A stretch of DNA of 64,000 bases from Pontibacter litorisediminis (lineage in GTDB: Bacteria; Bacteroidota; Bacteroidia; Cytophagales; Hymenobacteraceae). The notes beneath the pieces were generated by a model. It was not told the DNA's origin, made no database searches, and was given only the letters and a program-made list of their open reading frames with translations. Made by a program: the position numbers and the translations under genes. Positions 1 to 8,781 of the stretch are shown here, one piece after another. The stretch's first letter is position 1, and each line of letters begins with the position of its first letter. The DNA is taken from assembly GCF_029360645.1 (NCBI RefSeq), contig NZ_JARDUA010000002.1, forward strand, positions 186,001 through 250,000. Reading direction: 5' to 3'.

Positions 1-86
1 TTGCCATCAAAAACATGGTCCTGCAGGCGCAGAAGATGATCGTTTCCAAAGTTTGGGAGCGCTTCAAGAAGAACTACAGCGAATAG
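1..86 (+). CDS. C-terminal end of an unidentified protein (partial)
   Basis: An open frame enters from the left edge and stops with TAG at 84-86. About 27 residues are visible, basic and helical-looking, ending in KKNYSE. A strong hairpin terminator follows at 120-184, which supports this being the true end of a gene. Too little is visible to assign a family or function. Confidence 0.6.
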   Translation, partial: AIKNMVLQAQKMIVSKVWERFKKNYSE

Positions 87-119
87 TGTAGCTGCTGCCC
101 CGCCAGCAAAAGATTTTAT

Positions 120-184
120 ACTTGGCATAGCCTGTCGAAAGATTCTTTTTAAAGGAACTCACAGGTTATGCCAAGTTTTTTTTA
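120..184 (+). terminator. Rho-independent terminator of the left-edge gene
   Basis: Arms 120-135 and 161-176 pair over 16 bases with one G-T mismatch, around a 25-base loop, and a run of T follows at 176-184. The first arm overlaps a copy of the TATACTT heptamer (117-123). Confidence 0.8.
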
Positions 185-229
185 TTAAATTGCCTGCCTT
201 AATCTTTATCACCTTTATAAAATTTGCAA

Positions 230-1228
230 ATGAGTAAGATTACTGCCGCCATTACGGGTGTAAGTGGCTATGTACCGGACTACGTGCTCACCAACAAGGA
301 GCTTGAAACGATGGTGGAGACCAATGATGAGTGGATCACTTCACGGACGGGTATCAAGGAGAGGCGCATCCTGAAAGGCGAGTGCAAAGGTACATCGCAT
401 ATTGCCGTACCGGCAGTAAGAGAGTTGCTCAAGAAGACAAACACAAAGCCAGAGGAAGTAGACCTGCTTATCTGCGCCACTACCACGCCGGACATGGTGT
501 TTCCGGCCACAGCTAACCTGATCACGGCAGAGGTGGGCGCCGTAAACGCCTTTGGTTACGACCTGCAGGCGGCCTGCTCCGGCTTCCTGTTCGCACTGGC
601 CACAGGCTCTAAGTTTGTAGAGTCAGGCCAGTACAAGAAAGTAATCGTGGTGGGGGCCGATAAGATGTCCTCTATTGTAGACTATACCGACAGAGCCACC
701 TGCATTATCTTTGGCGACGGCGGCGGTGCCGTGATGCTGGAGCCTAACACCGAAGGGCTGGGTATTCAGGACTCTATCCTGAAGTCTGACGGCACGGGCG
801 CGCAGTTCCTGCACATGAAGGCCGGCGGCAGCCGCAAACCGGCTACGGTCGAGACGGTACAGGCCCGCGAACACTACGCCTTCCAGGAGGGGCAGCAGGT
901 GTTTAAGTTTGCCGTGAAAGGCATGGCCGATGTATCGGCAGAGATCATGGAGCGCAACCACCTGACGGGCGACGACGTGGCCTGGCTGGTACCGCACCAG
1001 GCGAATAAACGCATTATAGAGGCCACTGCCAACCGCATGGGCCTGGACAACGATAAGGTGATGCTGAACATCCACAAGTATGGCAATACCACAAGCGGCA
1101 CTATTCCGCTGTGCCTGTGGGAGTATGAAAACCAGCTGAAGAAAGGCGACAACCTGATTCTGGCGGCCTTTGGTGGCGGCTTTACCTGGGGTGCCGTTTA
1201 CCTGAAGTGGGCGTACGATCCGAAGTAA
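230..1228 (+). CDS. fabH: beta-ketoacyl-ACP synthase III (FabH)
   Basis: It catalyses the first condensation of type II fatty acid synthesis, joining an acyl-CoA primer to malonyl-ACP in the cytoplasm. The protein is 332 residues, the family's usual size. The Cys-His-Asn triad is visible: Cys116 in AACSGF, His256 in PHQANKR and Asn286 in YGNTTSG. A glycine-rich C-terminal FGGGFTWG closes the thiolase fold. I chose the ATG at 230; a TTG two codons earlier is also in frame. TAAAATTTGC (218-227) lies just before the ATG and resembles the -7 element with one extra spacer base. If it acts as one, the transcript would be nearly leaderless. The gene stands alone between two terminators. Confidence 0.95.
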   Translation: MSKITAAITGVSGYVPDYVLTNKELETMVETNDEWITSRTGIKERRILKGECKGTSHIAVPAVRELLKKTNTKPEEVDLLICATTTPDMVFPATANLITAEVGAVNAFGYDLQAACSGFLFALATGSKFVESGQYKKVIVVGADKMSSIVDYTDRATCIIFGDGGGAVMLEPNTEGLGIQDSILKSDGTGAQFLHMKAGGSRKPATVETVQAREHYAFQEGQQVFKFAVKGMADVSAEIMERNHLTGDDVAWLVPHQANKRIIEATANRMGLDNDKVMLNIHKYGNTTSGTIPLCLWEYENQLKKGDNLILAAFGGGFTWGAVYLKWAYDPK

Positions 1229-1241
1229 CAGCAATATAAAG

Positions 1242-1289
1242 TATAAACAGCAGAGGCGGCCTTTGGTAAGGCCGCCTCTGCTGTTTATA
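1242..1289 (+). terminator. Perfect 20-bp hairpin downstream of fabH
   Basis: Arms 1242-1261 and 1270-1289 are exact reverse complements of 20 bases with an 8-base loop, beginning 14 bases after the fabH stop. The ends of the arms are TATAAACAG/CTGTTTATA, and an AAGTATA heptamer overlaps the left edge (1239-1245). There is no T run, so termination would rely on the long stem. Confidence 0.75.
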
Positions 1290-1472
1290 CCCTGCTATGT
1301 TGGGCATACTTTTAGGGCGTGAACAGCTTCCTACTGCTCTCCCTAATATACCTGGGCCTTGCAAGCCAGTCTGCTTTTATACTTGCGGAGCGCGAGGCTT
1401 GACGACACTGGTAGCGTACGCCGGCATTAAATAGGCCACCCCGACCAAAGCCGCTGTATGGTATGCGCCCAC

Positions 1473-1508
1473 AAAAAAAGGCGAGCCGGATCTACTCCAG
1501 CTCGCCTT
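1473..1508 (-). terminator. Terminator of the DUF4905-LysM operon
   Basis: Read on the minus strand, arms 1508-1500 and 1486-1478 pair over 9 bases (AAGGCGAGC with its complement). A run of seven T follows, from the A tract at 1473-1479. It lies 25 bases past the stop of the LysM gene. Confidence 0.8.
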
Positions 1509-1533
1509 CTTCTTTATACTTTACGCCTCTGTT

Positions 1534-2496
1534 TTATGGCATGTAAGACAACTCTACCCTAAAGCGAGGGTCTGTAGCGCCCAGCTTCTGGTAAGCCTTC
1601 TTAGACAGGCGAACCACTACACGCTCGTTCTCGCCTGTTTCCGGCAGCTTGCCAATTACACGCACATACACCACCTCGCCGTTCATGGCGTTTTTCACCT
1701 GCATGATGGTGCCAACCGGTGCCGTTTTGTGCAGGGCTAGGTATTTGTTGGTATCGTTCGTTTTTGCGTCTATCATCTCAGCCATGCCAGACTCCATCAT
1801 CTTGCTGGTACCGGCGGCTGCGGCATTCTCCCCAGGCTCCTCCTCATCCACGCGCTCTTTGATGGTGACGGCAACCGGGGTAGGCGTTACGCCGGCTGCG
1901 GGAGTAGTAGGGCCTGCAGAGGCGACAGCCGTGGCGTCAGTTCCTTTGGCCATTTCATCGTCTGGCTCCGGCATATAAACCGGCTTCTGGGTTGGCGTTG
2001 GCTGGCCTGTGCCCACAATCAGCTGCTGGCCAATCTCAATGTTATTGTCCCCTCCAAGCTTGTTCCAGAACCTCAGGTTCTCCACCGATACGCCATACAT
2101 GCGCGAGACAGAATACAGCGTCTGCTTTGGCTCCACGGTATGCAGTTTATTGCCAACGCTGTTTACCGTAAAGGTACGGTTACTGGCTGCAGGAGCCGTG
2201 TTTTTGGGAGTAGTGGCCGCTACGGACACGAAGCCGCGCGGGATAAGCACGATTTCCCCTATTTTGATAGTTGTCTGTACGCTGGGGTTGGCCTCTACTA
2301 TTTGCGAGACCGGCACGCCATACTTCCTGGAGAGGGCATAAAGCGTCTCCTTAGGCTCAACTTTGTGCTGCACAAAAAGCTTTCCGCTCTTACGCTCCAC
2401 CCCTACCGAATCGCGCACGGCACCAAGGTCCAAAGCATTAGCCGAGAAAGAGAGTACAGGCACTGCTACAAGGGAAAGTAAAAAAGTTCGTAACAT
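1534..2496 (-). CDS. Secreted LysM protein with RlpA-like double-psi beta-barrel
   Basis: A cell-envelope protein of 320 residues, predicted to bind peptidoglycan. Residues 1-21 form a signal peptide ending SANA. Two LysM domains follow at about 44-88 and 118-163, each starting HxVEPKxTLY. A low-complexity Thr/Pro/Ala linker (about 165-235) leads to a C-terminal domain (about 250-320) with GTIMQVKNAMNG and VVVRLSKKAYQKLGA. That domain resembles the double-psi barrel of RlpA-type proteins, and I infer the fold from this pattern. It lies 5 bases after the DUF4905 gene, so the two are probably one transcript. Whether it is a lytic enzyme or only a binding protein cannot be told here. Confidence 0.85.
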   Translation of the reverse strand: MLRTFLLSLVAVPVLSFSANALDLGAVRDSVGVERKSGKLFVQHKVEPKETLYALSRKYGVPVSQIVEANPSVQTTIKIGEIVLIPRGFVSVAATTPKNTAPAASNRTFTVNSVGNKLHTVEPKQTLYSVSRMYGVSVENLRFWNKLGGDNNIEIGQQLIVGTGQPTPTQKPVYMPEPDDEMAKGTDATAVASAGPTTPAAGVTPTPVAVTIKERVDEEEPGENAAAAGTSKMMESGMAEMIDAKTNDTNKYLALHKTAPVGTIMQVKNAMNGEVVYVRVIGKLPETGENERVVVRLSKKAYQKLGATDPRFRVELSYMP

Positions 2497-2501
2497 AAGG
2501 G

Positions 2502-3278
2502 CTAGGCTAAAAGTTGGAAAACCTGTAGAATGTCTTTATTCAGGATGAAATATAAATTGTGGTTAAAGATAAAAAAAGTATCTGAACCAATACCACTTAA
2601 GTCGCTCCCAATTTTCATCTTTCGGTGCAAGTTTCCGGCCAAATCGAAAATTGCCAAATCATTCTGTATTTTGCCATCTGCCCCGCCGGTGTAAAAGCTG
2701 ATCACCAGTGCATTTTCTGTCTCGGCGTACTCCAGAGCCTGCAGCGGCTGCACCTGCAGTTGCTCCTGCAAAAAAGCCCGCACCTGCGCAAAATAAGGCT
2801 CCCCCTCGCGGTACAGCACCGGGTACAGGCAGCTGCTAAAACGAGCCTGGCTATAAAGGGTCACTTCCGCTGCCGCCTGCTCCTGGCTGTAGGTTGTGCC
2901 GGTAGCCGCCCCGGTTGCCGGGCTGAGCACCTGCATCGGCAGCTCCGGGCGGTCGGGCGCGTAAGCCAGCACACCGGCCTTGGCCACACCGTAAAATGCC
3001 AGCTCGCCCTGTTCCCATACTTTGCTATGGTCGGCCTCGCTAAAGGCAAAGATTCCCTTGTGCTGCCCCATTTGGCGGTTGCCGTAGCCGTGCAGGTACA
3101 CGTTCCCGTGCGCTGCGTCCTCCAACCCCTGCCACCAGGCCTTTGCCTCTGGCAAGCCAAGCTGCGCTAAAGTATAGGAAGAGGTCTCGAGGGTGTAGAA
3201 CCGCGTCAGCAGCAGGTCAGGGTCGCGCACCTCCAAGGCAAGGCAGGCGGTGCCGCTATCTAAGCGAATACGCCACAC
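2502..3278 (-). CDS. DUF4905-like protein of unknown function
   Basis: A 258-residue protein with many short beta-like segments, reminiscent of a propeller fold. No signal peptide or membrane segment is visible. The pattern (opening VWRIRLDSG, later QVRAFLQEQL, ending in FNHNLYFILNKDILQVF) fits the Bacteroidota family DUF4905 as I recall it, with moderate certainty. The only standard start is GTG at 3278. The same frame is open for about 20 codons upstream and reads like protein (LLYTYDFKAP), but it has no ATG, GTG or TTG before the stop. The true start may therefore be a rare codon such as ATC/ATA near 3315-3320. It is first in a two-gene operon with the LysM protein. Confidence 0.7.
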   Translation of the reverse strand: MWRIRLDSGTACLALEVRDPDLLLTRFYTLETSSYTLAQLGLPEAKAWWQGLEDAAHGNVYLHGYGNRQMGQHKGIFAFSEADHSKVWEQGELAFYGVAKAGVLAYAPDRPELPMQVLSPATGAATGTTYSQEQAAAEVTLYSQARFSSCLYPVLYREGEPYFAQVRAFLQEQLQVQPLQALEYAETENALVISFYTGGADGKIQNDLAIFDLAGNLHRKMKIGSDLSGIGSDTFFIFNHNLYFILNKDILQVFQLLA

Positions 3279-3377
3279 AGGAGCCTTAAAATCGTATGTA
3301 TAAAGTAGCGGTATGATATGCGTAGGGAATTTACTATATTATCTGCTGAACCTGGTATTTTAATCTGCTACAAATTT

Positions 3378-4751
3378 ATGGAAATATCCTTAAAGCTCCG
3401 GTACCTGTACGCCCTGCTGCTCTGCCTGCTGGTGCCGCTTTATACGTTTGCCCGGCAGGATAACGGTAGCACAAAAACTAGGCCCAAGGTGCTGCTGATG
3501 GAAGTGAAGGCAGAGATTGACCCGCGCACCAACCGCTACGTGGAGCTGGCGCTGCAGGAGGCCACGGCCTTGGAGGTAGACCACGTGCTGCTGGAGCTGG
3601 ATACTTACGGAGGAGCCCTGAATGATGCGGACGAGATTCGGACGCGCATTCTGGAGTACCCGAAGCCGGTGTATGTGTTCATTAACAAGGATGCGGCCTC
3701 GGCCGGTGCCCTTATCTCGTTGGCCTGCGACAGCATCTACATGGCGCCAGGTGCCAACATTGGGGCAGCCACGGTAGTGGGCGCCGACGGGCAGGCTGCC
3801 CCGGGCAAGTACCAGAGTTACATGCGCTCCATCATGCGCTCCACGGCAGAGGCAAACGGACGTAACCCACATATGGCCGAGGCCATGGTGGAAGCCAGCG
3901 TAGACAGCACCCTCTCGGCCGGGCAAGTGCTTAGCCTAACCACCTCGGAGGCCATAAAGTATGGTTTTTGCGATGGTGCGGCCCGCAATGTAGAGGAAGT
4001 GCTGGAGCAGCTGCACCTGCAAAATGCCGAGGTCATCCCTTACCAGCTGAGCACCGCCGACCGCATCGTTTCTTTTTTCCTGAACCCGTTCATCAGCGGC
4101 ATACTGCTCCTGATCATCATAGGCGGCCTGTACTTTGAGCTGCAAACGCCTGGGGTGGGGTTTCCGCTGGCTGCCGCCATTGTAGCCGCCATCCTTTACC
4201 TGGTGCCTTACTACCTCAACGGGCTGGCCGAGAATTGGGAGATCCTGATGTTTGTGGCCGGTATTATACTTATCCTGCTGGAGGTATTCGTGATTCCGGG
4301 TTTTGGTGTGGCGGGCATTAGCGGCATTGCACTCACAGTGGTGTCGCTGGTGCTGGTGATGGTGAACAACCACATGTTCGACTTTACCTTTGTGCCTTCC
4401 GAAAACCTGATGCGGAGCCTGGTGTCGGTGGTGATGGGCATGGTGGGCGCCGCCGTGGTGATCGCCCTCACCTGGAACCGCCTGCTCAACAGCCGCTCCA
4501 TGCGCCACGTGGTGCTGCAAAACACCTTCCACAGCCGGGAGGGGTATCGCTCCGCCAACAGTGCTGAACACCTCATAGGCAAAACAGGCGTGGCCCACAC
4601 CCGCATGGCGCCATCAGGCCGTGTGATGATAGACGACAGCCTCTACGATGCCCAGGCCCGCGACGGCTTTATTGAAAAGGGCGACACCATACAGGTGATA
4701 GACCAGAGCACCTTCGCCCTGCGGGTGAAGAAGATCGAGCCGGTGGTTTGA
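3378..4751 (+). CDS. NfeD family membrane-bound serine protease, long form
   Basis: About 457 residues from the ATG at 3378, which gives a clean signal peptide (residues 1-26). An ATG-less extension upstream is less likely. A ClpP/SppA-like protease domain covers about 36-225, with the nucleophile Ser109 in DAASAGALI and Lys144 as candidate base. Four or five membrane helices occupy about 240-375. A C-terminal NfeD OB-fold domain covers about 395-457. Long NfeD proteins act in membrane protein quality control or lipid-domain organisation alongside stomatin-type proteins; no stomatin gene is adjacent. The stop overlaps the TTG start of the next gene, suggesting coupled translation. Confidence 0.9.
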   Translation: MEISLKLRYLYALLLCLLVPLYTFARQDNGSTKTRPKVLLMEVKAEIDPRTNRYVELALQEATALEVDHVLLELDTYGGALNDADEIRTRILEYPKPVYVFINKDAASAGALISLACDSIYMAPGANIGAATVVGADGQAAPGKYQSYMRSIMRSTAEANGRNPHMAEAMVEASVDSTLSAGQVLSLTTSEAIKYGFCDGAARNVEEVLEQLHLQNAEVIPYQLSTADRIVSFFLNPFISGILLLIIIGGLYFELQTPGVGFPLAAAIVAAILYLVPYYLNGLAENWEILMFVAGIILILLEVFVIPGFGVAGISGIALTVVSLVLVMVNNHMFDFTFVPSENLMRSLVSVVMGMVGAAVVIALTWNRLLNSRSMRHVVLQNTFHSREGYRSANSAEHLIGKTGVAHTRMAPSGRVMIDDSLYDAQARDGFIEKGDTIQVIDQSTFALRVKKIEPVV

Positions 4752-5440
4752 AGCAGCTGTACGTTATACTTGTAGCCATAGCCATACTTGCCGGCTGCCA
4801 GCCGCAGGAGGAGGTTGTAAAAAGCCACGGCATTAAGGAGGTGCACCTGGTGCAGTTCAGGTACTCCTACCCTGCGGAAAACACGGAAGAAAATGTACCT
4901 GCAGGTGGTGACCCTCTGGAATTTACACCGCAATTGGTTGGCTATACTTCCCTAGAGCCAAAGAACGGCAAAATGGGAGTATGGTATGGTTTCCATTGTG
5001 ATTCCATTTCTTACCATCCATACGGGCGAGCTGCTAGACCTGAGTTAGCTACCACTTTATCATACTTTGCCGAGCTGAAAGACGATCAGTTTTATTACCA
5101 TGATTGGGAAAACCCAAATGAACCGGGACCATTGTACTGTGGCCCGAGCCTATTCTTTCAGGTAGTAAAGGAGGATGGGACAGTTTATACTGTTGGCTTC
5201 GTACCGCACAAGCTGCCGGAGGAACTCAGGGGCTTATATAGTGCAATGAACTATAACTTATGGAAGATGTCTAATGGCCAGCAGGTAACAGACGCTTCGG
5301 CAACTCAGGGAGATAAATTTCTTAAAGTTATACAGGATAAGTTCTACAAACCTGATACTATGCCTCCACCCAATCTCCCTCTCCCACCTCCACCAGTTAG
5401 GGCTACTGTAAAGTACACACCACCTGCTGCTGAGGGTTAA
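4748..5440 (+). CDS. Putative lipoprotein of unknown function
   Basis: A 230-residue protein starting at TTG 4748, which overlaps the TGA of the NfeD gene by three bases. The first 17 residues are a lipoprotein signal with lipobox LAGC, so it should be lipid-anchored in the envelope. The middle is rich in Tyr, Phe and Trp. The C-terminus is a proline-rich tail (PPPNLPLPPPPV) followed by about 15 residues. I recognise no family. The overlap suggests it is made together with NfeD. Confidence 0.7.
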   Translation: MKQLYVILVAIAILAGCQPQEEVVKSHGIKEVHLVQFRYSYPAENTEENVPAGGDPLEFTPQLVGYTSLEPKNGKMGVWYGFHCDSISYHPYGRAARPELATTLSYFAELKDDQFYYHDWENPNEPGPLYCGPSLFFQVVKEDGTVYTVGFVPHKLPEELRGLYSAMNYNLWKMSNGQQVTDASATQGDKFLKVIQDKFYKPDTMPPPNLPLPPPPVRATVKYTPPAAEG

Positions 5441-5534
5441 ACGTTAATGCCCAACCAAGAGCATTTTCACACAAGCTGCCATCCTTTGCAACCATCTCCT
5501 CCAAATTTGGCTCATGCTACTAAAGAGACACCAG

Positions 5535-5867
5535 ATGAAAGCTACTCTACTCCCCTTCTCCCTGCTGGCTAGTATACTTTTGTTAAGCTCCTGCTGCAAA
5601 GATAATGACAGCTTCACGAAAGCTGAAACAGTGGATGCCACCTTGGTATGGACCGGTGACTATGCCGTAGACGGCTGCGGGTTTATGCTGCAGATCGGCG
5701 ACACCTACCACAAGCCTACCAATGAAGGAGATATTAGCATTTCATTTAAAGAGCACTCCCCTACGGAGGTAGAGGCCACTCTACTCGACTACCGTAAATT
5801 AGGCCGGTACTGCCAGGCTGGTGTTGAGATCAATACCGTTAAAATTATAGAGCTGCGGAGGAGGTAG
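5535..5867 (+). CDS. Small putative lipoprotein
   Basis: About 110 residues from the ATG at 5535 (an in-frame ATG 21 bases upstream is less likely). The signal peptide ends in the lipobox LLSSC, followed by CKDNDS. The mature part is short with paired Cys and several Glu-rich strands (ISISFKEHSP, EVEATLLDYRK). No family recognised. It lies about 95 bases after the previous lipoprotein on the same strand. Confidence 0.6.
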   Translation: MKATLLPFSLLASILLLSSCCKDNDSFTKAETVDATLVWTGDYAVDGCGFMLQIGDTYHKPTNEGDISISFKEHSPTEVEATLLDYRKLGRYCQAGVEINTVKIIELRRR

Positions 5868-5949
5868 CCGAATTTTACAATTTTCTGAAAGGCATGCAAC
5901 CTTCTGGTGCTGAGCGGGCTCTACTAGGTATACCCCTTATGCCTGACCT

Positions 5950-6033
5950 ATGAAGAAGTACCTGTACCTGAGCCTCTCGATTCTTTCAAACCTGCTCCTG
6001 TTCACCTCACGCACCACACAAGACAGAGACTAA
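5950..6033 (+). pseudogene. 27-codon signal-peptide-like remnant
   Basis: ATG at 5950 opens a 27-codon frame reading MKKYLYLSLSILSNLLLFTS, a typical Bacteroidota lipoprotein leader. It lacks the lipid Cys and stops at 6031-6033. No continuation is visible in the other frames before the kdsB promoter. It is probably a decayed lipoprotein gene or chance. Confidence 0.3.
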
Positions 6034-6099
6034 GCTGCCCCTCCATCAGGATAGCACAGATTAGGAGCAGCTGCCAGTGGATAAATGGTAGCTCTTGTG

Positions 6100-6107
6100 T
6101 ACCTTTG
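6100..6107 (+). promoter_or_regulatory. Candidate -7 element for kdsB
   Basis: TACCTTTG matches the Bacteroidota -7 consensus TAnnTTTG and lies 26 bases before the kdsB ATG. The -33 position holds TGG rather than TTG. Confidence 0.45.
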
Positions 6108-6133
6108 GGACTCATCCCAAACCTGATAACGTT

Positions 6134-6868
6134 ATGGAAGTCCTTGGCATTATTCCGGCACGCTACGCCAGCACCCGTTTCCCCGGCAAACCCCTTGCTG
6201 ATATCAAAGGCAAAAGCATGATTCAGCGGGTGTACGAGCAGGCACAGAAATCGAGCCTGGCCGAGGTGGTAGTGGCCACGGATGATCCGCGCATTTTGGA
6301 ACACGTGGAGGCTTTCGGCGGCAAGGCCGTGCTGACAGGAACCCAGCACCAGAGCGGCACCGACCGCTGCTTTGAGGCCTACCAGCTCAACAACCAGCCC
6401 TACGAGTTTATCATCAACATTCAGGGCGATGAACCCTTTATCCACCCGGAGCAGATCGACCTGGTGGCACATTGCTTTGAGAAGCCGCAGACGCAGCTGG
6501 CAACGCTGGTGAAGAAGGTGGAGACGGCGGAGGAGCTGTTCAACGTGAATTCGCCGAAGGTCGTGATTAACCAGGCAAAAGAAGCGTTATACTTTAGCCG
6601 CCAGCCCATCCCCTACTGCCGCAACGTACCTAACGATATCTGGCACAAGCAACATACGTACTACAAGCACATTGGCATCTACGGCTACCGGGCAGACATT
6701 CTGGAGCAGATCACGCAGCTGCCGCCTTCTGCCCTGGAGCTTGCTGAGTCGCTGGAGCAGCTGCGCTGGCTGGAGCATGGCTTTAAGATAACCACCGCCA
6801 TCACCCACCACGAAACTATCGGCATCGACACGCCGGAAGACCTGGAGCGGGCTACCCAGCACCTGTAG
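6134..6868 (+). CDS. kdsB: 3-deoxy-manno-octulosonate cytidylyltransferase (KdsB)
   Basis: It activates Kdo with CTP to give CMP-Kdo for lipopolysaccharide core synthesis. The protein is 244 residues, as usual for the family. The N-terminal nucleotide loop IIPARYASTRFPGKPL (about residues 5-20) and the metal/sugar motif NIQGDEPFI (about 97-105) are present. I chose the ATG at 134 bases into this block (6134) because the 13 upstream codons do not resemble the family. The next gene starts 10 bases after its stop on the same strand. Confidence 0.95.
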   Translation: MEVLGIIPARYASTRFPGKPLADIKGKSMIQRVYEQAQKSSLAEVVVATDDPRILEHVEAFGGKAVLTGTQHQSGTDRCFEAYQLNNQPYEFIINIQGDEPFIHPEQIDLVAHCFEKPQTQLATLVKKVETAEELFNVNSPKVVINQAKEALYFSRQPIPYCRNVPNDIWHKQHTYYKHIGIYGYRADILEQITQLPPSALELAESLEQLRWLEHGFKITTAITHHETIGIDTPEDLERATQHL

Positions 6869-6877
6869 GCTTAGCAA

Positions 6878-7306
6878 ATGATGCGGAACTACACGTTGAT
6901 GCGCTTCGTGCGCCTGAATTTATACTTCTTCGCGATGTACTTTGTGCTGACCGCGATTTGGTACGGGCTTAACGGGCGTTTTTCGGAGACAGGCACTTCC
7001 CAGTTGCTGCAGGAAATAAGTATCAACGCTGCCGTTTTCTCTCTGCTCTTCACCCTAACCATGCTGCTCATGTACCGCCGCACGGAGGTCCGGGTTCCTG
7101 TGAAGCAGTTTACCTCCAAACAGCTGCAACTGCGCCTGGAGGAGATTGGCTACGTAAGGGCAAAAGATGAGAAGCAACCGGTACAGGTCTACAAACCTAC
7201 CCCTCCCAAAGCCTCGGCCCTGGCGGGCAAGGTGTTTGTGCAGCAAACAGCCAACTTCTGGTTGCTGGAGGGGCCAAAGAAATACCTGGGGAAGTTAGGG
7301 AGTTAG
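6878..7306 (+). CDS. Small two-helix membrane protein of unknown function
   Basis: A 142-residue protein with two membrane helices (about 9-28 and 48-65) separated by a short loop, then a basic soluble tail containing KQLQLRLEEIGYV and ending in WLLEGPKKYLGKLGS. I recognise no family. It follows kdsB by 10 bases and is probably co-transcribed with it. Two ATGs occur in tandem at the start. Confidence 0.65.
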   Translation: MMRNYTLMRFVRLNLYFFAMYFVLTAIWYGLNGRFSETGTSQLLQEISINAAVFSLLFTLTMLLMYRRTEVRVPVKQFTSKQLQLRLEEIGYVRAKDEKQPVQVYKPTPPKASALAGKVFVQQTANFWLLEGPKKYLGKLGS

Positions 7307-7378
7307 AGAGTTCAAGATGTTAGAGCTACTGGTACATCCGTTCTTTTACTCTTTGACTCCCAAACTCTTTGACTCCCA

Positions 7379-7726
7379 TCACCCTCCCGCCTTCTTGGCC
7401 TTATAGCCGGCAGCCTGCAGCACCTGCAGGGCCTTGTCGCGAAAGTCGCCCTGTATAAGGATCTCGCCGTCTTTGGCCGAGCCGCCAACGCCGCACTTGC
7501 TTTTGATCATCTTGCCCAACTCTTTCAGGTCATCCTCGGTGCCCACAAATCCGGTGATCAGGGTTACCTGTTTGCCGCCACGGGCTTTCTTGTCGAGCAT
7601 CACCTTCAGGTTCTGCTGCTGGGGCGGAAGGGTTTCCTGCTCCTGCCCCTGCTCATACTCATAGTTAAAGTCCTGGTTGGTAGAGTAAACCACACCTTGG
7701 CGGCCTTTCTTGTTTTTATCTTGCAT
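7379..7726 (-). CDS. SUI1/eIF1-like translation factor (YciH family)
   Basis: A 115-residue protein. The C-terminal SUI1 domain (about 40-113) carries [15 protein letters not shown] and [22 protein letters not shown], the hallmark of the eIF1/YciH family. That family binds the small ribosomal subunit and affects start-site fidelity. The N-terminal 38 residues are polar and probably disordered. No signal peptide. It lies between a convergent gene on the left and the lipid kinase on the right, with the kinase stop 64 bases upstream of its start. Confidence 0.9.
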   Translation of the reverse strand: MQDKNKKGRQGVVYSTNQDFNYEYEQGQEQETLPPQQQNLKVMLDKKARGGKQVTLITGFVGTEDDLKELGKMIKSKCGVGGSAKDGEILIQGDFRDKALQVLQAAGYKAKKAGG

Positions 7727-7790
7727 CGGTTTATACTTTATAACACAGAAGGATTTGTGCTTGCCGCACCCTTCCCAACGATTCCTTTAT

Positions 7791-8672
7791 TTACGGCACC
7801 AACACCTTTAAAGACAATGGCAGCATTTTCACCTCAAATTCCCTGCTTTTGCCCAGGTACTCGCCATCGGCATGGTACATCATGTCCTCCTCCGCCTGCA
7901 CGGTTACGTACTCTGTCTGGAAGTACTCGGCACTGTCGGCATTGGCCAACTGCTTAGTCAGCATGCAATAGCTCAGGTTCAGCGCTTTGATCAGGTCGAG
8001 GCGGCGCACCAGGCACACATCCAGCAGTCCATCCTGAATATCGGCATTTGGCGCGATGTAGGCGTTGTTGCCGTACTGTGCGGCGTTGGCAAAGGCCATC
8101 ACAAAGCAGTCGGTATCCAGGGTGTTGCCGTTTATACTTGCTATCACGGGCAGATGCTTATAGGTGCGCACCTCCTTCATCACCAGCTCCACATAGGTCT
8201 GCAAACCGCGCTTCTTGTTGCCGGCAAACACAGAGCTGATGTAGGCGTCGAACCCAACGCCTGCTGTGGTGAAAAAAGGGTGCCCGTTTATCTCTCCACT
8301 GTCGATGGTGGTAATTTTTCCCTGGTTGATCACCCGCAGGGCTCCCTCTAAGCCCATGGGTATGTCCAGGTGGCGCGCCAGACCATTGCCAGACCCTTTT
8401 GGAAGTATGGCCAGTGCCGTTTCCGTATTCAGCAGCCCCCGCGCCACCTCATTCACAGTGCCGTCGCCGCCAACGGCCACGACCACCTCTACTTCCTGAT
8501 TAGCGGCTTGGTGCGCCAACTCCGGGGCATGCCCGGCCCTCTCCGTAAACACAACATCGTGCTCATACTTGCTGTGGTCCAGGTGCTCCTGAATGCGGGC
8601 AGCCACGTCCACGCGGCTGCTGGTGCCGGACTTCGGGTTGATGATAAAACGGATCTTTGTTCTTTTGCGCAT
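7791..8672 (-). CDS. Diacylglycerol/lipid kinase family protein (YegS-like)
   Basis: About 293 residues from the ATG at 8672. The upstream in-frame extension does not look like the family, and it runs into the terminator at 8720-8753. Motifs of the DAGK catalytic domain are visible: NPKSGTSSR near the start, GGDGTVNEVARGL and LPKGSGNGLARHL. A C-terminal beta domain contains YHADGEYLG. It phosphorylates a lipid or sphingoid substrate with ATP at the inner membrane; the exact substrate is not predictable. A Ser-Ile in NGN context is encoded AGT ATA within a TATACTT heptamer (8132). Confidence 0.9.
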   Translation of the reverse strand: MRKRTKIRFIINPKSGTSSRVDVAARIQEHLDHSKYEHDVVFTERAGHAPELAHQAANQEVEVVVAVGGDGTVNEVARGLLNTETALAILPKGSGNGLARHLDIPMGLEGALRVINQGKITTIDSGEINGHPFFTTAGVGFDAYISSVFAGNKKRGLQTYVELVMKEVRTYKHLPVIASINGNTLDTDCFVMAFANAAQYGNNAYIAPNADIQDGLLDVCLVRRLDLIKALNLSYCMLTKQLANADSAEYFQTEYVTVQAEEDMMYHADGEYLGKSREFEVKMLPLSLKVLVP

Positions 8673-8719
8673 AGTATCGGCAGTGGCCTGAGAACAAAAA
8701 TACCGCTTTCGGGGCGGAA

Positions 8720-8753
8720 TAAAAAAAGCCTGATGCGGTAAGGCATCAGGCTT
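8720..8753 (-). terminator. Terminator of the universal stress protein gene
   Basis: Arms 8743-8753 and 8726-8736 pair perfectly over 11 bases with a 6-base loop. On the minus strand they are followed by a T run (8721-8727 read in reverse). It lies about 30 bases past the usp stop. Confidence 0.85.
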
Positions 8754-8781
8754 CGGGCAACTTGTCTGTACTTGCATACTG

